Source: Pseudomonadales bacterium (GTDB taxonomy: Bacteria; Pseudomonadota; Gammaproteobacteria; Pseudomonadales; Halieaceae). From it: a DNA stretch of 64,000 nt. Below are positions 7,402 through 15,708 of this stretch, in pieces. A model generated the notes under the pieces. That model had not been told where the DNA came from. It saw only the letters and a list, made by a program, of their open reading frames with translations, and searched no databases. The stretch lies in NCBI GenBank assembly GCA_024234675.1, contig JACKNU010000001.1:620001-684000 (forward strand). The letters are read 5' to 3'. The position numbers and the translations under genes were made by a program. The first letter of the stretch is position 1; every line of letters starts with the position of its first letter.

Positions 7402-8774
7402 TACGCTTGTACTCCCTTGTCTTTGCTGACCCGCAGGGTCAAACCATCGATCGCCTGCACCACCACCCGGTCCCGGGGGTCCAGGGGGTCATCGCAGGCA
7501 GCTTCCCACAATTCTCCGTCCAGGCGTGCCCAGGCGGTGCCGTTGCTCACCGACTCTATGGTCGCCACCGCACCCAGCAAATGACCCACCCCGGTCCGCA
7601 CCGCCTGCCGCCGGGCACGCAGGATCATTCCCAGGGCGAATATCAGCAGAGCCGCACTGAACACCGCGAAGGCGGCGATCATGGGCATGGCTATCTGGTA
7701 GCCCGGCAACTCGGTGTCCATCAGCATGATGGAACCCACCACAAATGCCACGATACCGCCCAGGCCCAACACCCCGAAACTGGGTGCGAAGGCCTCGGCT
7801 GTCATCAGCCCGATACCGAGTATGATCAGGGCCATGCCGGTATAGCTGATGGGCAGGACCTGGAACGCGTACATCGCCAGCAGCAGGCTTACCGCGCCGA
7901 CCACGCCGGGCAATCCCACCCCCGGGTTGTAGAACTCGATGAGCAGCCCGTATATGCCCACCAGCATCAGCACGTAGGCGATATTGGGGTTGGTGATGAC
8001 CGCCAGGAAATCGCTGCGCCAGTCCACCGGGTGCTCGTAAACCGCAAGGCCTGCCAGTTCCAGGGGGCGGACCACGCCCGCCACTTCCACCTCGCGACCG
8101 TTGAGTTGCTCCAGCAACACGTCCAGGGAAGGCGCAACAAGGTCTATCACGCCCTGGCGCAATGCGTCCTCCGCCGACAGGCTGGCTCCCTGGCGCACCG
8201 CCTCCTCGGCCCACTGGGCATTGCGGCCCCGCAGCTGGGCCAGGCTCTGGATGTAGGCCACCGCGTCATTGACGATCTTGCGTTCCATGGGCGTGCCCGG
8301 CTGGGCCGGTCCCGCGGGGCTCTCAGCGCCCTCGTCCGCAGGCTCTGCGTCGGGCAGGCGCGGCACGGAGGGCGCGCCTATCTGCACCGGGGTGGCCGCC
8401 CCCAGGTTGGTACCCGGCGCCATGGCCGCGATCTGGGTGGCGTACAGCAGGTAAGTTCCGGCGCTTGCGGCGCGGGCGCCACTGGGAGCCACGTAGCCCA
8501 CCACCGGTAATTGCGCCGCGAGAATCGCCTTGATCATCTCGCGCATGGAAACATCCAGCCCACCCGGGGTGTCTATGCGCAACACCAGCAGCTCGGCGCC
8601 GGCCTCCTCGGCGGCGGCCAGCCCCCGTACCATGTGGTCGGCGGTGGCCGGACCGATGGTTCCCTGCACGTCCAGCAACCAGACATCCGCATGGCCCGCT
8701 GGGGCAAAGGACACGCCCAGGCAGGTAAGCAGCGCCACTGCCAGCCATGTTTGCACGTGTTTTTTGAAGTCCAT
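7401..8774 (-). CDS. NfeD1b family membrane serine protease (STOPP)
   Basis: The 457-residue product has a signal/anchor sequence, a ClpP-like protease domain (about 30-240), a membrane region with four or five helices (about 255-380) and a C-terminal OB-fold NfeD domain. The probable nucleophile is the Ser in GARAASAG (about residue 105). The Lys partner fits MERKIVNDAVAYI (about residue 165), matching the Ser-Lys dyad described for PH1510. The segment between them has an extra Pro/Ala/Glu-rich insertion. ATG 8774 is preferred to the GTG directly before it. The partner slipin is encoded immediately downstream and is the known cleavage target in the archaeal pair. Confidence 0.93.
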   Translation of the reverse strand: MDFKKHVQTWLAVALLTCLGVSFAPAGHADVWLLDVQGTIGPATADHMVRGLAAAEEAGAELLVLRIDTPGGLDVSMREMIKAILAAQLPVVGYVAPSGARAASAGTYLLYATQIAAMAPGTNLGAATPVQIGAPSVPRLPDAEPADEGAESPAGPAQPGTPMERKIVNDAVAYIQSLAQLRGRNAQWAEEAVRQGASLSAEDALRQGVIDLVAPSLDVLLEQLNGREVEVAGVVRPLELAGLAVYEHPVDWRSDFLAVITNPNIAYVLMLVGIYGLLIEFYNPGVGLPGVVGAVSLLLAMYAFQVLPISYTGMALIILGIGLMTAEAFAPSFGVLGLGGIVAFVVGSIMLMDTELPGYQIAMPMIAAFAVFSAALLIFALGMILRARRQAVRTGVGHLLGAVATIESVSNGTAWARLDGELWEAACDDPLDPRDRVVVQAIDGLTLRVSKDKGVQA

Positions 8775-8915
8775 CACAGTAACCAGTATCTACGTATTGA
8801 AGTATAGGCTGCAAGCACGCATCTTACCTGTTCCGTTTTGCCTTGGGCCAGGTCATGCAGCCAGGGCCGTTGGCGCGTATACAATACTCAGGCTGCACCA
8901 CAAGTGAGGAAGCCG

Positions 8916-9470
8916 ATGAGATTGATGTTTTCCGCCGCCGCGCTGGTCGCCGCCAGTGCCGTGCTGGCCGCGGACGAGCCGCCGCCAAGTCCCGAGCAGC
9001 AGGCCCGCACCCTGGCGAAACAGTTCGTCGGTCAGCTCAAGCCGCAACTGAAACAGGCCATGGACCAGGGCGGGCCCGCCATGGCCGTGACAGTGTGCGC
9101 CGAGGTTGCTCCCACCATCGCCGACAACCTCAGTGCCGAGTCGGGGTGGACCGTCAAGCGCGTCAGTCTGCAACCGCGCAACAGCGGTCGCGCCCAACCC
9201 GACCAATGGGAGCAGGCCGTGCTGTATGACTTCAATCGCCGCCAGGCGGAAGGCGAAGCGCCCGCCCGGATCGCCTTTGGCGAAGAGGTGGACGGACAAT
9301 ATCGCTTCATGCAGGCCCAGGGTGTGGAGCCGCTGTGCCTGCTGTGCCACGGCAAGGGCCTCAGCGACGAGGCCCAGGCCGCACTGGACAAGTACTATCC
9401 CGATGACCAGGCAACCGGTTACAGCCTGGACCAGGTGCGGGGCGCGATCAGTCTCTCCCGGGACTTGTAG
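8916..9470 (+). CDS. periplasmic haem-binding Tll0287-like (DUF3365) protein
   Basis: The ATG at 8916 is preceded by GTGAGGA. The 184-residue product has a signal peptide (1-19) and a DUF3365/Tll0287-like domain with TVCAEVAPTIADNLSAESGWTVKRVSLQPRNS in the middle and one c-type haem motif CLLCH (141-145) near the C-terminus. Such proteins are soluble periplasmic mono-haem cytochromes or sensor modules. The gene stands alone: NfeD is divergent and the downstream transglutaminase-like gene begins 51 nt later. Redox or gas sensing is plausible but not shown. Confidence 0.85.
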   Translation: MRLMFSAAALVAASAVLAADEPPPSPEQQARTLAKQFVGQLKPQLKQAMDQGGPAMAVTVCAEVAPTIADNLSAESGWTVKRVSLQPRNSGRAQPDQWEQAVLYDFNRRQAEGEAPARIAFGEEVDGQYRFMQAQGVEPLCLLCHGKGLSDEAQAALDKYYPDDQATGYSLDQVRGAISLSRDL

Positions 9471-9521
9471 CGACTGGGGGGCCTGTTATACCCTCTGGCC
9501 CTCTCCCGTTTCCCCAGGCCT

Positions 9522-10232
9522 ATGCACGCCATGACCCCATTACCCGCACCGGACGAGTGCCTGCGACCCGGCAGGTTTATAGACAGCGACCACCCGGCCA
9601 TCGACGCCCTGGCCCGGTCCCTCGTGGATCCGGCCGCGGACGATATTCACAACGCCCGGGCACTGTACTACCGGGTGCGTGACGGGCTGCGTTACGATCC
9701 CTACCACATCGGCACTGCGGAACGCGACTATCTCGCCAGCACCGTGCTCGCCGCCGGCCGCGGCTGGTGTGTCACCAAGGCCCTGGTGCTGGCCGCCCTG
9801 TGCCGGGCGGCGGGGATACCCGCCAGGGTGGGGTACGCCGATGTGCGCAACCACCTGTCAACCGAGCGCCTGCGCTCGGCCATGCAGACCGATGTATTTT
9901 ATTTTCACGGCTATACCTCCCTGTACCTGCAGGGCCGGTGGGTGAAGGCCACGCCCGCTTTCAATATCGAGCTGTGTGAAAAATTCGGCCTGCGTCCGCT
10001 GGAATTCAACGGCCGCGAAGACAGCCTGTACCACGAGTTCGACCTGGCGGGTAACCGGCACATGGAATACCTGCGCGATCGCGGCGAGTACCTGGATCTG
10101 CCCTACGAGGAGATGCTGGCGGTCATGCGCGAGCACTACCCCGCCGTGATGGCCGCCCGTGCCGGCGACCAGGACACGTCACTGGCTGGCGCCGACTGGG
10201 ATGCCGACGTGGCGCGCGAGGTCAGTCGCTAG
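9522..10232 (+). CDS. transglutaminase-like superfamily protein
   Basis: The 236-residue product has the transglutaminase-like core: RGWCVTKALVLAALCRAAGIPARVGYADV with the nucleophile Cys83, and FHGYTSLYLQGRWVKATPAFN with His129. The third catalytic residue, an Asp in the usual wxxxDPT position, is replaced here by Ala in KATPAFN. This variant motif is seen in a cytosolic bacterial subfamily whose substrates are unknown. No signal peptide is visible. The start could be ATG 9522 or 9531, and neither has a strong ribosome-binding site. The stop codon overlaps that of the convergent FetB gene by 4 nt. Confidence 0.85.
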   Translation: MHAMTPLPAPDECLRPGRFIDSDHPAIDALARSLVDPAADDIHNARALYYRVRDGLRYDPYHIGTAERDYLASTVLAAGRGWCVTKALVLAALCRAAGIPARVGYADVRNHLSTERLRSAMQTDVFYFHGYTSLYLQGRWVKATPAFNIELCEKFGLRPLEFNGREDSLYHEFDLAGNRHMEYLRDRGEYLDLPYEEMLAVMREHYPAVMAARAGDQDTSLAGADWDADVAREVSR

Positions 10233-10966
10233 GCCCGGGGATCCCCGGCGGCCAGTTGCGCCTGCACCCGGCGCCGGCAAAGCGCCAGGAAAATCGCCGT
10301 GGAGATCCCGGAAGCGGCGAAGATCATGCACATTACCATGATCTGGTAGCGGGCCGCGATCAGCGGCGACACCCCCGACAGAATCTGCCCGGTCATCATG
10401 CCGGGCAGGGATACCAGTCCCACTGCAAACAGGGCGTTGATCACGGGTATCATCGCCGCCTGGTAGGCGGCCAGGCGGGCCTGCTCCCACGCCAGACCGT
10501 GTCCCAGCTCCGCGTACAGGCGCTCGGCCGCCAGGCTGACGGCGGTCATCCCGTTGGCAAACACCATACCGGCCAGCGGCACCATGTAGCGCGGCAGGTA
10601 CCAGGGCTCCAGCTGCAACACCAACTGGGTGATCAGCGCCAGGGTCAGCCCGCTCCCCAGGGAGATGGCCACCAGCGACGAGCGCAACAGCTGCCAGCGA
10701 TGCTCCCTGACCGTGCCCATGGCGATCCAGCTGGACGCCAGCAGCATGATGGCCAGCACCAGCATGATCAGCCAGCCGCTTTGGGCACCAAATATCCACG
10801 CCAGCACATAGCCTATCAGCAGCAACTGCACCAGCATCCGCCCCAGGGCGTAGAGGGCGTTGCCGGTGCCAAAGGACCAGCGGAACAGGATCACCAGCGT
10901 AATCGCCACCGGTACGAAGGCCAGGGTGAGTTGGGGCAGGCTGAGCGCGATTACCGGGTTGGCCAT
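10229..10966 (-). CDS. fetB: FetB/UPF0014 family ABC transporter permease
   Basis: The 245-residue product has about seven membrane helices and the UPF0014 hallmarks RYMVPLAGMVFANGMTAVSLAAERLYAEL and LPGMMTGQILSGVSPLIAARYQIMVM. In E. coli, FetAB exports iron and gives peroxide resistance. The ATPase partner FetA is not adjacent: the upstream neighbour on this strand is a 69-residue membrane protein. The permease must use an ATPase encoded elsewhere, or the operon has been split. Length and topology look intact. Confidence 0.88.
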   Translation of the reverse strand: MANPVIALSLPQLTLAFVPVAITLVILFRWSFGTGNALYALGRMLVQLLLIGYVLAWIFGAQSGWLIMLVLAIMLLASSWIAMGTVREHRWQLLRSSLVAISLGSGLTLALITQLVLQLEPWYLPRYMVPLAGMVFANGMTAVSLAAERLYAELGHGLAWEQARLAAYQAAMIPVINALFAVGLVSLPGMMTGQILSGVSPLIAARYQIMVMCMIFAASGISTAIFLALCRRRVQAQLAAGDPRA

Positions 10967-11035
10967 AACGAGCGTCCCTCACAGTGCAGGCTCCATGCTA
11001 CAGCCTGTACCGCTGCCAGCCCAGTGATAACCGTC

Positions 11036-11245
11036 TCAGCGGGTACGGGTACCCAGGGTGAGGACGACGGCCCCCCCCAATAACGCCCACAACAACTCCT
11101 GCAGGTAGCTGCCGAGCAACAGCAGGCCGGCGGTAACCGCGGCCGCGGTAATCAATCTCTCTGCCATGCTGCGGGGACCGGCCCGCTCGCGGCGGCGCAG
11201 CAGGTCCCGGGTAATGCGGTGTTCGATCATCCTGGCGGTGCTCAT
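11036..11245 (-). CDS. small single-helix-pair membrane protein, hypothetical
   Basis: The 69-residue frame has an excellent ribosome-binding site (GGAGGAG, 5 nt from the ATG). The N-terminal third is basic (MSTARMIEHRITRDLLRRRERAGPR begins at residue 1), followed by two hydrophobic stretches (about 32-46 and 49-63) and a short polar end. It looks like a small inner-membrane protein with its basic end inside. I do not recognise a family. It lies 69 nt upstream of fetB on the same strand, so it might be co-transcribed with it. Confidence 0.65.
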   Translation of the reverse strand: MSTARMIEHRITRDLLRRRERAGPRSMAERLITAAAVTAGLLLLGSYLQELLWALLGGAVVLTLGTRTR

Positions 11246-11502
11246 GGTGACTCCTCCCTTCGCCCATGTACGCTGGCATCTTTGCCCGGGATCGCCTGCC
11301 GCGCGATCTGTCTACTTTTCGACCCGATTGAAAAGGCGACAGGTGTGGCCGCAACAATCCGCATTCGCATAACCACTTTGCAGACCCTGCAGGGCTCTGC
11401 TCCCACCCCCCTGACCTGCCCGGTCCTTGATCTGGCTTAATTCCGGGCGGCCCCAACTGGGCTATGCTTTGCTCGTGAGCCTGCACAAGGAGAGCCAGCG
11501 AC

Positions 11503-13917
11503 ATGAGTGACCAACCAGCCAGCCTGCTGCCCGCGACAGCACATCCGCCCCTGCCCCCGGAGCGCCTGTACCGCCGCTGTGAGGAGGCCGAGCTGCCCTT
11601 TAACAGCACCGAGGAGCTGCAGCCGCTGGATGAGCACCTGGGCCAGCACCGGGCTGTGGAGGCCCTGCAGTTCGGCCTGCAGATCCCCCACGATGGCTAC
11701 AACATCTTCCTGCTGGGCAGTACCGGCGTGGGCAAACGCGAGCTGCTGAACAGCCTGCTGGACGCCGATTCCGCGCCCGCCCGGGACGGTGTTTCGGACT
11801 GGTGTTACGTCAACAACTTCGAGGCGCCGGACAAGCCGGTGGCCCTGCGCCTGCCGCGGGGCATGGGCTGCCAGCTGCGCGACGACATGAGCCACGCGGT
11901 GGAAGAGCTGCTGGCCATCCTGCCCTCCACCTTCCAGGGGGACGAATACCAGGCCCGGGTGCAGGAACTGGGGGAGCAGTACCAGGACCGGGAAAAAGAG
12001 GCCTTCCAGGAGCTGGCCGAAAAGGCCGCGGCGGAAAACATCGCCATGATCCAGACCCCGAATGGCTACACCCTGGCGCCCATGAAGGACAAGGAGATCA
12101 TCTCGCCACAGGACTTCGAGGCCCAGCCCGAGGAGGAGAAGAAACGGGTCATGGCGGTGATCGAGGAGCTCAAGCAGGAGCTCAAGGCCATCGTGCGCCA
12201 GCTGCCCGGCTGGAAAAAGGACAGCCGCAACGCCTTCAAGGAGCTCAATCGCGAGTTCAGCCAGTTAGTCATCGACCCGGTGATGCATGAGCTGCAGGAA
12301 AAGTATCGCGACTACCCCGATGTCATCGCCCACCTGGAGGCGGTACACGCCAATATCATGGAGGAAGCGGAGGCCTTCACCCAGGTACAGGAAGAATCCG
12401 CGATCCCGGAAAACCTCAAGAACCGGGTCAAGCAGTTCCCGCAGTACAGCGTCAACGTGCTGGTGGACAACCGCGACCTCGAATCCGCCCCGGTGGTGTA
12501 CGAGGACAGCCCGGGCTTCGCCAACCTGGTGGGCCGGGTGGAATACGTCTCGCAGATGGGCACGCTGGTGACCGATTTCAACCTGATCAAGCCCGGCGCC
12601 CTGCACCGGGCCAACGGTGGCTACCTCATCCTGGACGCGGACAAGTTGCTGACCAGTCCCTACGCGTGGATGGCCCTGAAGCGTGCCCTGAAGGCCCGGG
12701 AGATCCGCATCCAGTCGCTGGAACAGTGGTTCAGTTTTGTCAGCACCGTACAGCTGCAACCGGAGTCACTGCCGCTGGATGTGAAAGTCATTCTGCAGGG
12801 TGACCGCTATATCTACTACATCCTCGAGCAGTACGATCCCGAGTTCGCCACCCTGTTCAAGGTGGCGGCGGATATGTCCGAGGATGTGCCTCGCTCCGCC
12901 GAGAGCACGCTGTTGTTCGCCCGCATGATCCGCACCCTGCAGCAGCGCAAGGAGCTGCTGCCGCTGGACCGCAGCGGCGTCGCCCGGGTAATCGAGTACG
13001 CGGCGCGGCGCATGGAGGACGCCGAGAAACTCAGCCTGCACCGCGGTCGCCTCGGCAACCTGCTGACAGAGAGTGACTTCCGCGCCCGCGCTGCCGGCGC
13101 GCAGCTCATCACCGCGGAGCATGTGGATGGCGCCGCCAATGCGGCCATCCACCGCCTGGACCAGTTCCGGGAGAAATCCCACGAGGGCATCCTGCGGGAT
13201 ATCATGCTGGTAGCCACCAGCGGCACCGCGGTGGGCCAGGTCAACGGCCTGGCGGTCTACCTGCTGGGGGACTACGCCTTCGGCCGGCCCACCCGCATCA
13301 CTGCCACCGCCCGCCTGGGCGCCGGCAAGGTGCTGGACATCGAGCGCGAGGTTGACCTGGGCGGCAAGATCCACTCCAAGGCGGTGATGATCATCAGCGC
13401 CCTGCTGGCCAACCGCTACGCCCGCAACCGCCCCCTCCCCCTGTCCGCCAGCCTGGTCTTCGAACAATCCTACGGGGGCATAGAGGGCGACAGCGCCTCG
13501 GTGGCCGAGTTGGTGGCGCTGATCTCGGCGATCGCCGATATCCCCGTGCGCCAGGACCTGGCGGTGACCGGCTCCCTCAACCAGCACGGCCAGGTACAGG
13601 CCATCGGCGGGGTCAATGAAAAGATCGAGGGCTTCTTCGATATCTGCAGCGCCCGGGGCCTCAGCGGCAGCCACGGCGTGGTCATCCCCGCCGCCAACGC
13701 CGTCCACCTGATGCTGCGCCAGGACGTGCAGGATGCGGTGGCCGCAGGCAAGTTCCAGGTTTACTGCGCCCAGAATATCGATACCGCCCTGGAACTGCTC
13801 ACCGGCTACAGCGCCGCCTCGATCGACGCCGCCATCATGCAGCGCCTGGAAGAGCTGGACGCACTGGCGAAGAAGTTCGCCGGCAAGGACAAGGGAGACA
13901 GCGGCGATGATGACTGA
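11503..13917 (+). CDS. Lon-family ATP-dependent protease (LonB/AAA_32-type)
   Basis: The 804-residue product has an AAA domain with Walker A GSTGVGKRE (72-80), which is interrupted by a long helical insertion (about 140-320, coiled-coil-like and rich in Glu/Lys/Gln). The C-terminal S16 protease domain contains the Ser-Lys dyad: S664 in EGDSASVAEL and K707 in GGVNEKIEGFF. The 43-residue spacing is the same as in E. coli Lon. The canonical Lon N-domain is absent, as in the LonB-like branch also represented by E. coli YcbZ/LonH. It would degrade unfolded or regulatory proteins in the cytosol. AAGGAGAG precedes the ATG. It overlaps the next gene by 11 nt. Confidence 0.92.
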   Translation: MSDQPASLLPATAHPPLPPERLYRRCEEAELPFNSTEELQPLDEHLGQHRAVEALQFGLQIPHDGYNIFLLGSTGVGKRELLNSLLDADSAPARDGVSDWCYVNNFEAPDKPVALRLPRGMGCQLRDDMSHAVEELLAILPSTFQGDEYQARVQELGEQYQDREKEAFQELAEKAAAENIAMIQTPNGYTLAPMKDKEIISPQDFEAQPEEEKKRVMAVIEELKQELKAIVRQLPGWKKDSRNAFKELNREFSQLVIDPVMHELQEKYRDYPDVIAHLEAVHANIMEEAEAFTQVQEESAIPENLKNRVKQFPQYSVNVLVDNRDLESAPVVYEDSPGFANLVGRVEYVSQMGTLVTDFNLIKPGALHRANGGYLILDADKLLTSPYAWMALKRALKAREIRIQSLEQWFSFVSTVQLQPESLPLDVKVILQGDRYIYYILEQYDPEFATLFKVAADMSEDVPRSAESTLLFARMIRTLQQRKELLPLDRSGVARVIEYAARRMEDAEKLSLHRGRLGNLLTESDFRARAAGAQLITAEHVDGAANAAIHRLDQFREKSHEGILRDIMLVATSGTAVGQVNGLAVYLLGDYAFGRPTRITATARLGAGKVLDIEREVDLGGKIHSKAVMIISALLANRYARNRPLPLSASLVFEQSYGGIEGDSASVAELVALISAIADIPVRQDLAVTGSLNQHGQVQAIGGVNEKIEGFFDICSARGLSGSHGVVIPAANAVHLMLRQDVQDAVAAGKFQVYCAQNIDTALELLTGYSAASIDAAIMQRLEELDALAKKFAGKDKGDSGDDD

Positions 13918-14677
13918 TACCGTCGCGCGGCGCGCGATACTGGTCCCCATCGACCTGCACGGCATTACCCGCGACGCCCTGGAGACCGTGGTGAAACTGG
14001 CCCGCCAGCTGGATCGCCGCCTGCTGGGCCTGTTGCTGGAGGATATCCGCCTGCAGCAGGTGGCGGAGCTGCCCTTCGCCACCGAAATTACCCTGGTAGG
14101 CGGCCGTGAGCGCAGCCTGCTGCGCGACCACCTCTCCCAGCGCCACAGCCTGGTGTCCACCGACACCCGGCGCCTGCTGCACGAACTGGCCAACCGCGAG
14201 CAGGTGGAGCTGGTATTCGAGAACTCCAGCGGCAGTCGCCTGCACACCGCCCTGGAGCGGGACGGCCAGCTGGATATCTTCTTTCCCGCCCGCCAGCGCT
14301 GGCAGCGGGCGGCGCTGGTCCGACCCGCCGGCGGGCGGCCTATCCGCAGGCTGGGCATCGTGCTGGCCGGGTGTGAGCAGGATGCGAGAGTGCTGGACAT
14401 CACGGCCATGCTGCTGGACGCCCAGCTGGTGGCGGAGGTTTACGTGCTGTCCGTGGGGCCGCTGGACCGCAGCCAGCTGCAGCAGCTGTACAAGCAGGGC
14501 AATCGCATTTGCCTGCAGGCGAACCTGCACCGGGATCCCGCCAGCATTACCCGCCTGTTGCGACAGTCACACTACGACCTGTTGCTGCTGCCCAGGGACT
14601 GCCTGCAGGGCATCGCCGCGCAGGCACTGGACGCCACCCTGGATAAATCCGGCGGCCAGGTGCTGGTCATTACCTGA
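13907..14677 (+). CDS. Usp-like (UspA-fold) protein coupled to the Lon-family protease
   Basis: Two ATG codons overlap the protease end (13907 and 13910); GGGAGACAGCGGCG precedes them. The 256-residue product starts with a Usp-like strand-helix (RRAILVPIDLHGITRDALETVVKLARQLDRRLLGL begins at about residue 7), has a middle linking region, and ends with a second half that finishes QALDATLDKSGGQVLVIT, like the C-terminal strand of a Usp domain. A tandem Usp arrangement with a poorly conserved nucleotide-binding loop is my best reading. Its 11-nt overlap with the protease gene suggests an adaptor or regulator of that protease; this is inference. Confidence 0.65.
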   Translation: MMTDTVARRAILVPIDLHGITRDALETVVKLARQLDRRLLGLLLEDIRLQQVAELPFATEITLVGGRERSLLRDHLSQRHSLVSTDTRRLLHELANREQVELVFENSSGSRLHTALERDGQLDIFFPARQRWQRAALVRPAGGRPIRRLGIVLAGCEQDARVLDITAMLLDAQLVAEVYVLSVGPLDRSQLQQLYKQGNRICLQANLHRDPASITRLLRQSHYDLLLLPRDCLQGIAAQALDATLDKSGGQVLVIT

Positions 14678-14688
14678 GGCGGCCCCGC

Positions 14689-15597
14689 CTATAGCGCGTC
14701 CGCGGCAAAGGTATCGCAGGCCGCCAGCTCGCCGCTCTCGAAACCGCGCCTGAACCAGGCCACGCGCTGGGCCGAGGTACCGTGTGTGAAGCTGTCCGGC
14801 ACCACCCGGCCGCCGGCCTCCCGCTGCAGGCGGTCGTCGCCGATGGCCGTGGCGGCCCGCAGGGCCTCTTCCAGGTCACCCGGATCCAGTAGCTGGCGCT
14901 GTTGGTTGGCGGCGTGGCCCCACAGCCCCGCGAAGCAATCCGCCTGCAGTTCCTGGCGCACCGACAGGGCGTTGACCTCCGCGGCACTGCGGCCGCGTCC
15001 CGCGGCCTGCACCTGCTGGCTGATGCCCAGCAGGGTCTGCACGTGGTGGCCCACCTCGTGGGCCACCACGTAGGCCTGGGCAAAATCACCCGGGGCGCCG
15101 TGGCGCTGGCTGAGGTCGTTGAAAAAGGACAGGTCGATGTACAGCTTCTGGTCGCCGGGGCAATAAAAGGGCCCCACCGCCGCCGACGCGAGCCCGCAGG
15201 CAGAGTTGACCCGGCCGCTGAACAGCACCAGCGTGGGCTCGCGATAGACCCCACCCTGCTGCCGGAACACGGCTCCCCAGGTGTCCTCGGTATCGGCCAG
15301 CACCACCGAGACGAAATCCGCCAGCTGTTGCTCCTGCTGGCTGAATTCACGGCTGGCCTGCCCCGCGACCGTGGCACCGCCGCCGCCCAGGAACAGCGAC
15401 AGCACGTCGATGCCCAGCAGCTTGCCGCCGAAGATCGCCAGCACGCCGACCACCAGGATGACCCGCCCGGTTCTCGAACGGATCATGGCCGGCAGGAAGC
15501 GCAATAACAGCGGCGCGGCTCCGGCCGCGCTGTAGCCCGCACTCTGGCCGCGCCTGTCCTCGACATTGTCACTGCGCCTGCCGTCTTTCCAACGCAT
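14689..15597 (-). CDS. ypfJ: YpfJ-family neutral zinc metallopeptidase
   Basis: The 302-residue product has one membrane segment (about 45-60), a Gly-rich linker, and the metallopeptidase domain with HEVGHH (180-185) and a downstream ELQADCFAG (about residues 216-224) that supplies the third ligand, as in the KPN_02809/YpfJ family. An opening MRWKDGRRSDNVEDRRG is the family's typical N-terminus. It would face the periplasm anchored in the inner membrane. Substrates are unknown. It is convergent with the Usp-like gene (11 nt gap) and divergent from the YjgR-like gene. Confidence 0.94.
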   Translation of the reverse strand: MRWKDGRRSDNVEDRRGQSAGYSAAGAAPLLLRFLPAMIRSRTGRVILVVGVLAIFGGKLLGIDVLSLFLGGGGATVAGQASREFSQQEQQLADFVSVVLADTEDTWGAVFRQQGGVYREPTLVLFSGRVNSACGLASAAVGPFYCPGDQKLYIDLSFFNDLSQRHGAPGDFAQAYVVAHEVGHHVQTLLGISQQVQAAGRGRSAAEVNALSVRQELQADCFAGLWGHAANQQRQLLDPGDLEEALRAATAIGDDRLQREAGGRVVPDSFTHGTSAQRVAWFRRGFESGELAACDTFAADAL

Positions 15598-15708
15598 CGC
15601 CTTCCCCTTTCACACTCGTGGTATTCACCTTAGCACTGCCGCGAAAACTGGCAAGCGGCGGGCTATCATTATACCCTGCGCTCTCTCTCCCAGAAGGAAA
15701 TCCAGATC

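Noticed and set aside
12766..14409. Long minus-strand open frame of about 547 codons
   Set aside because: It is antisense to the Lon-family and Usp-like genes, has low-complexity Arg/Gly/Ala/His composition and no ribosome-binding site; typical of high-GC antisense frames.
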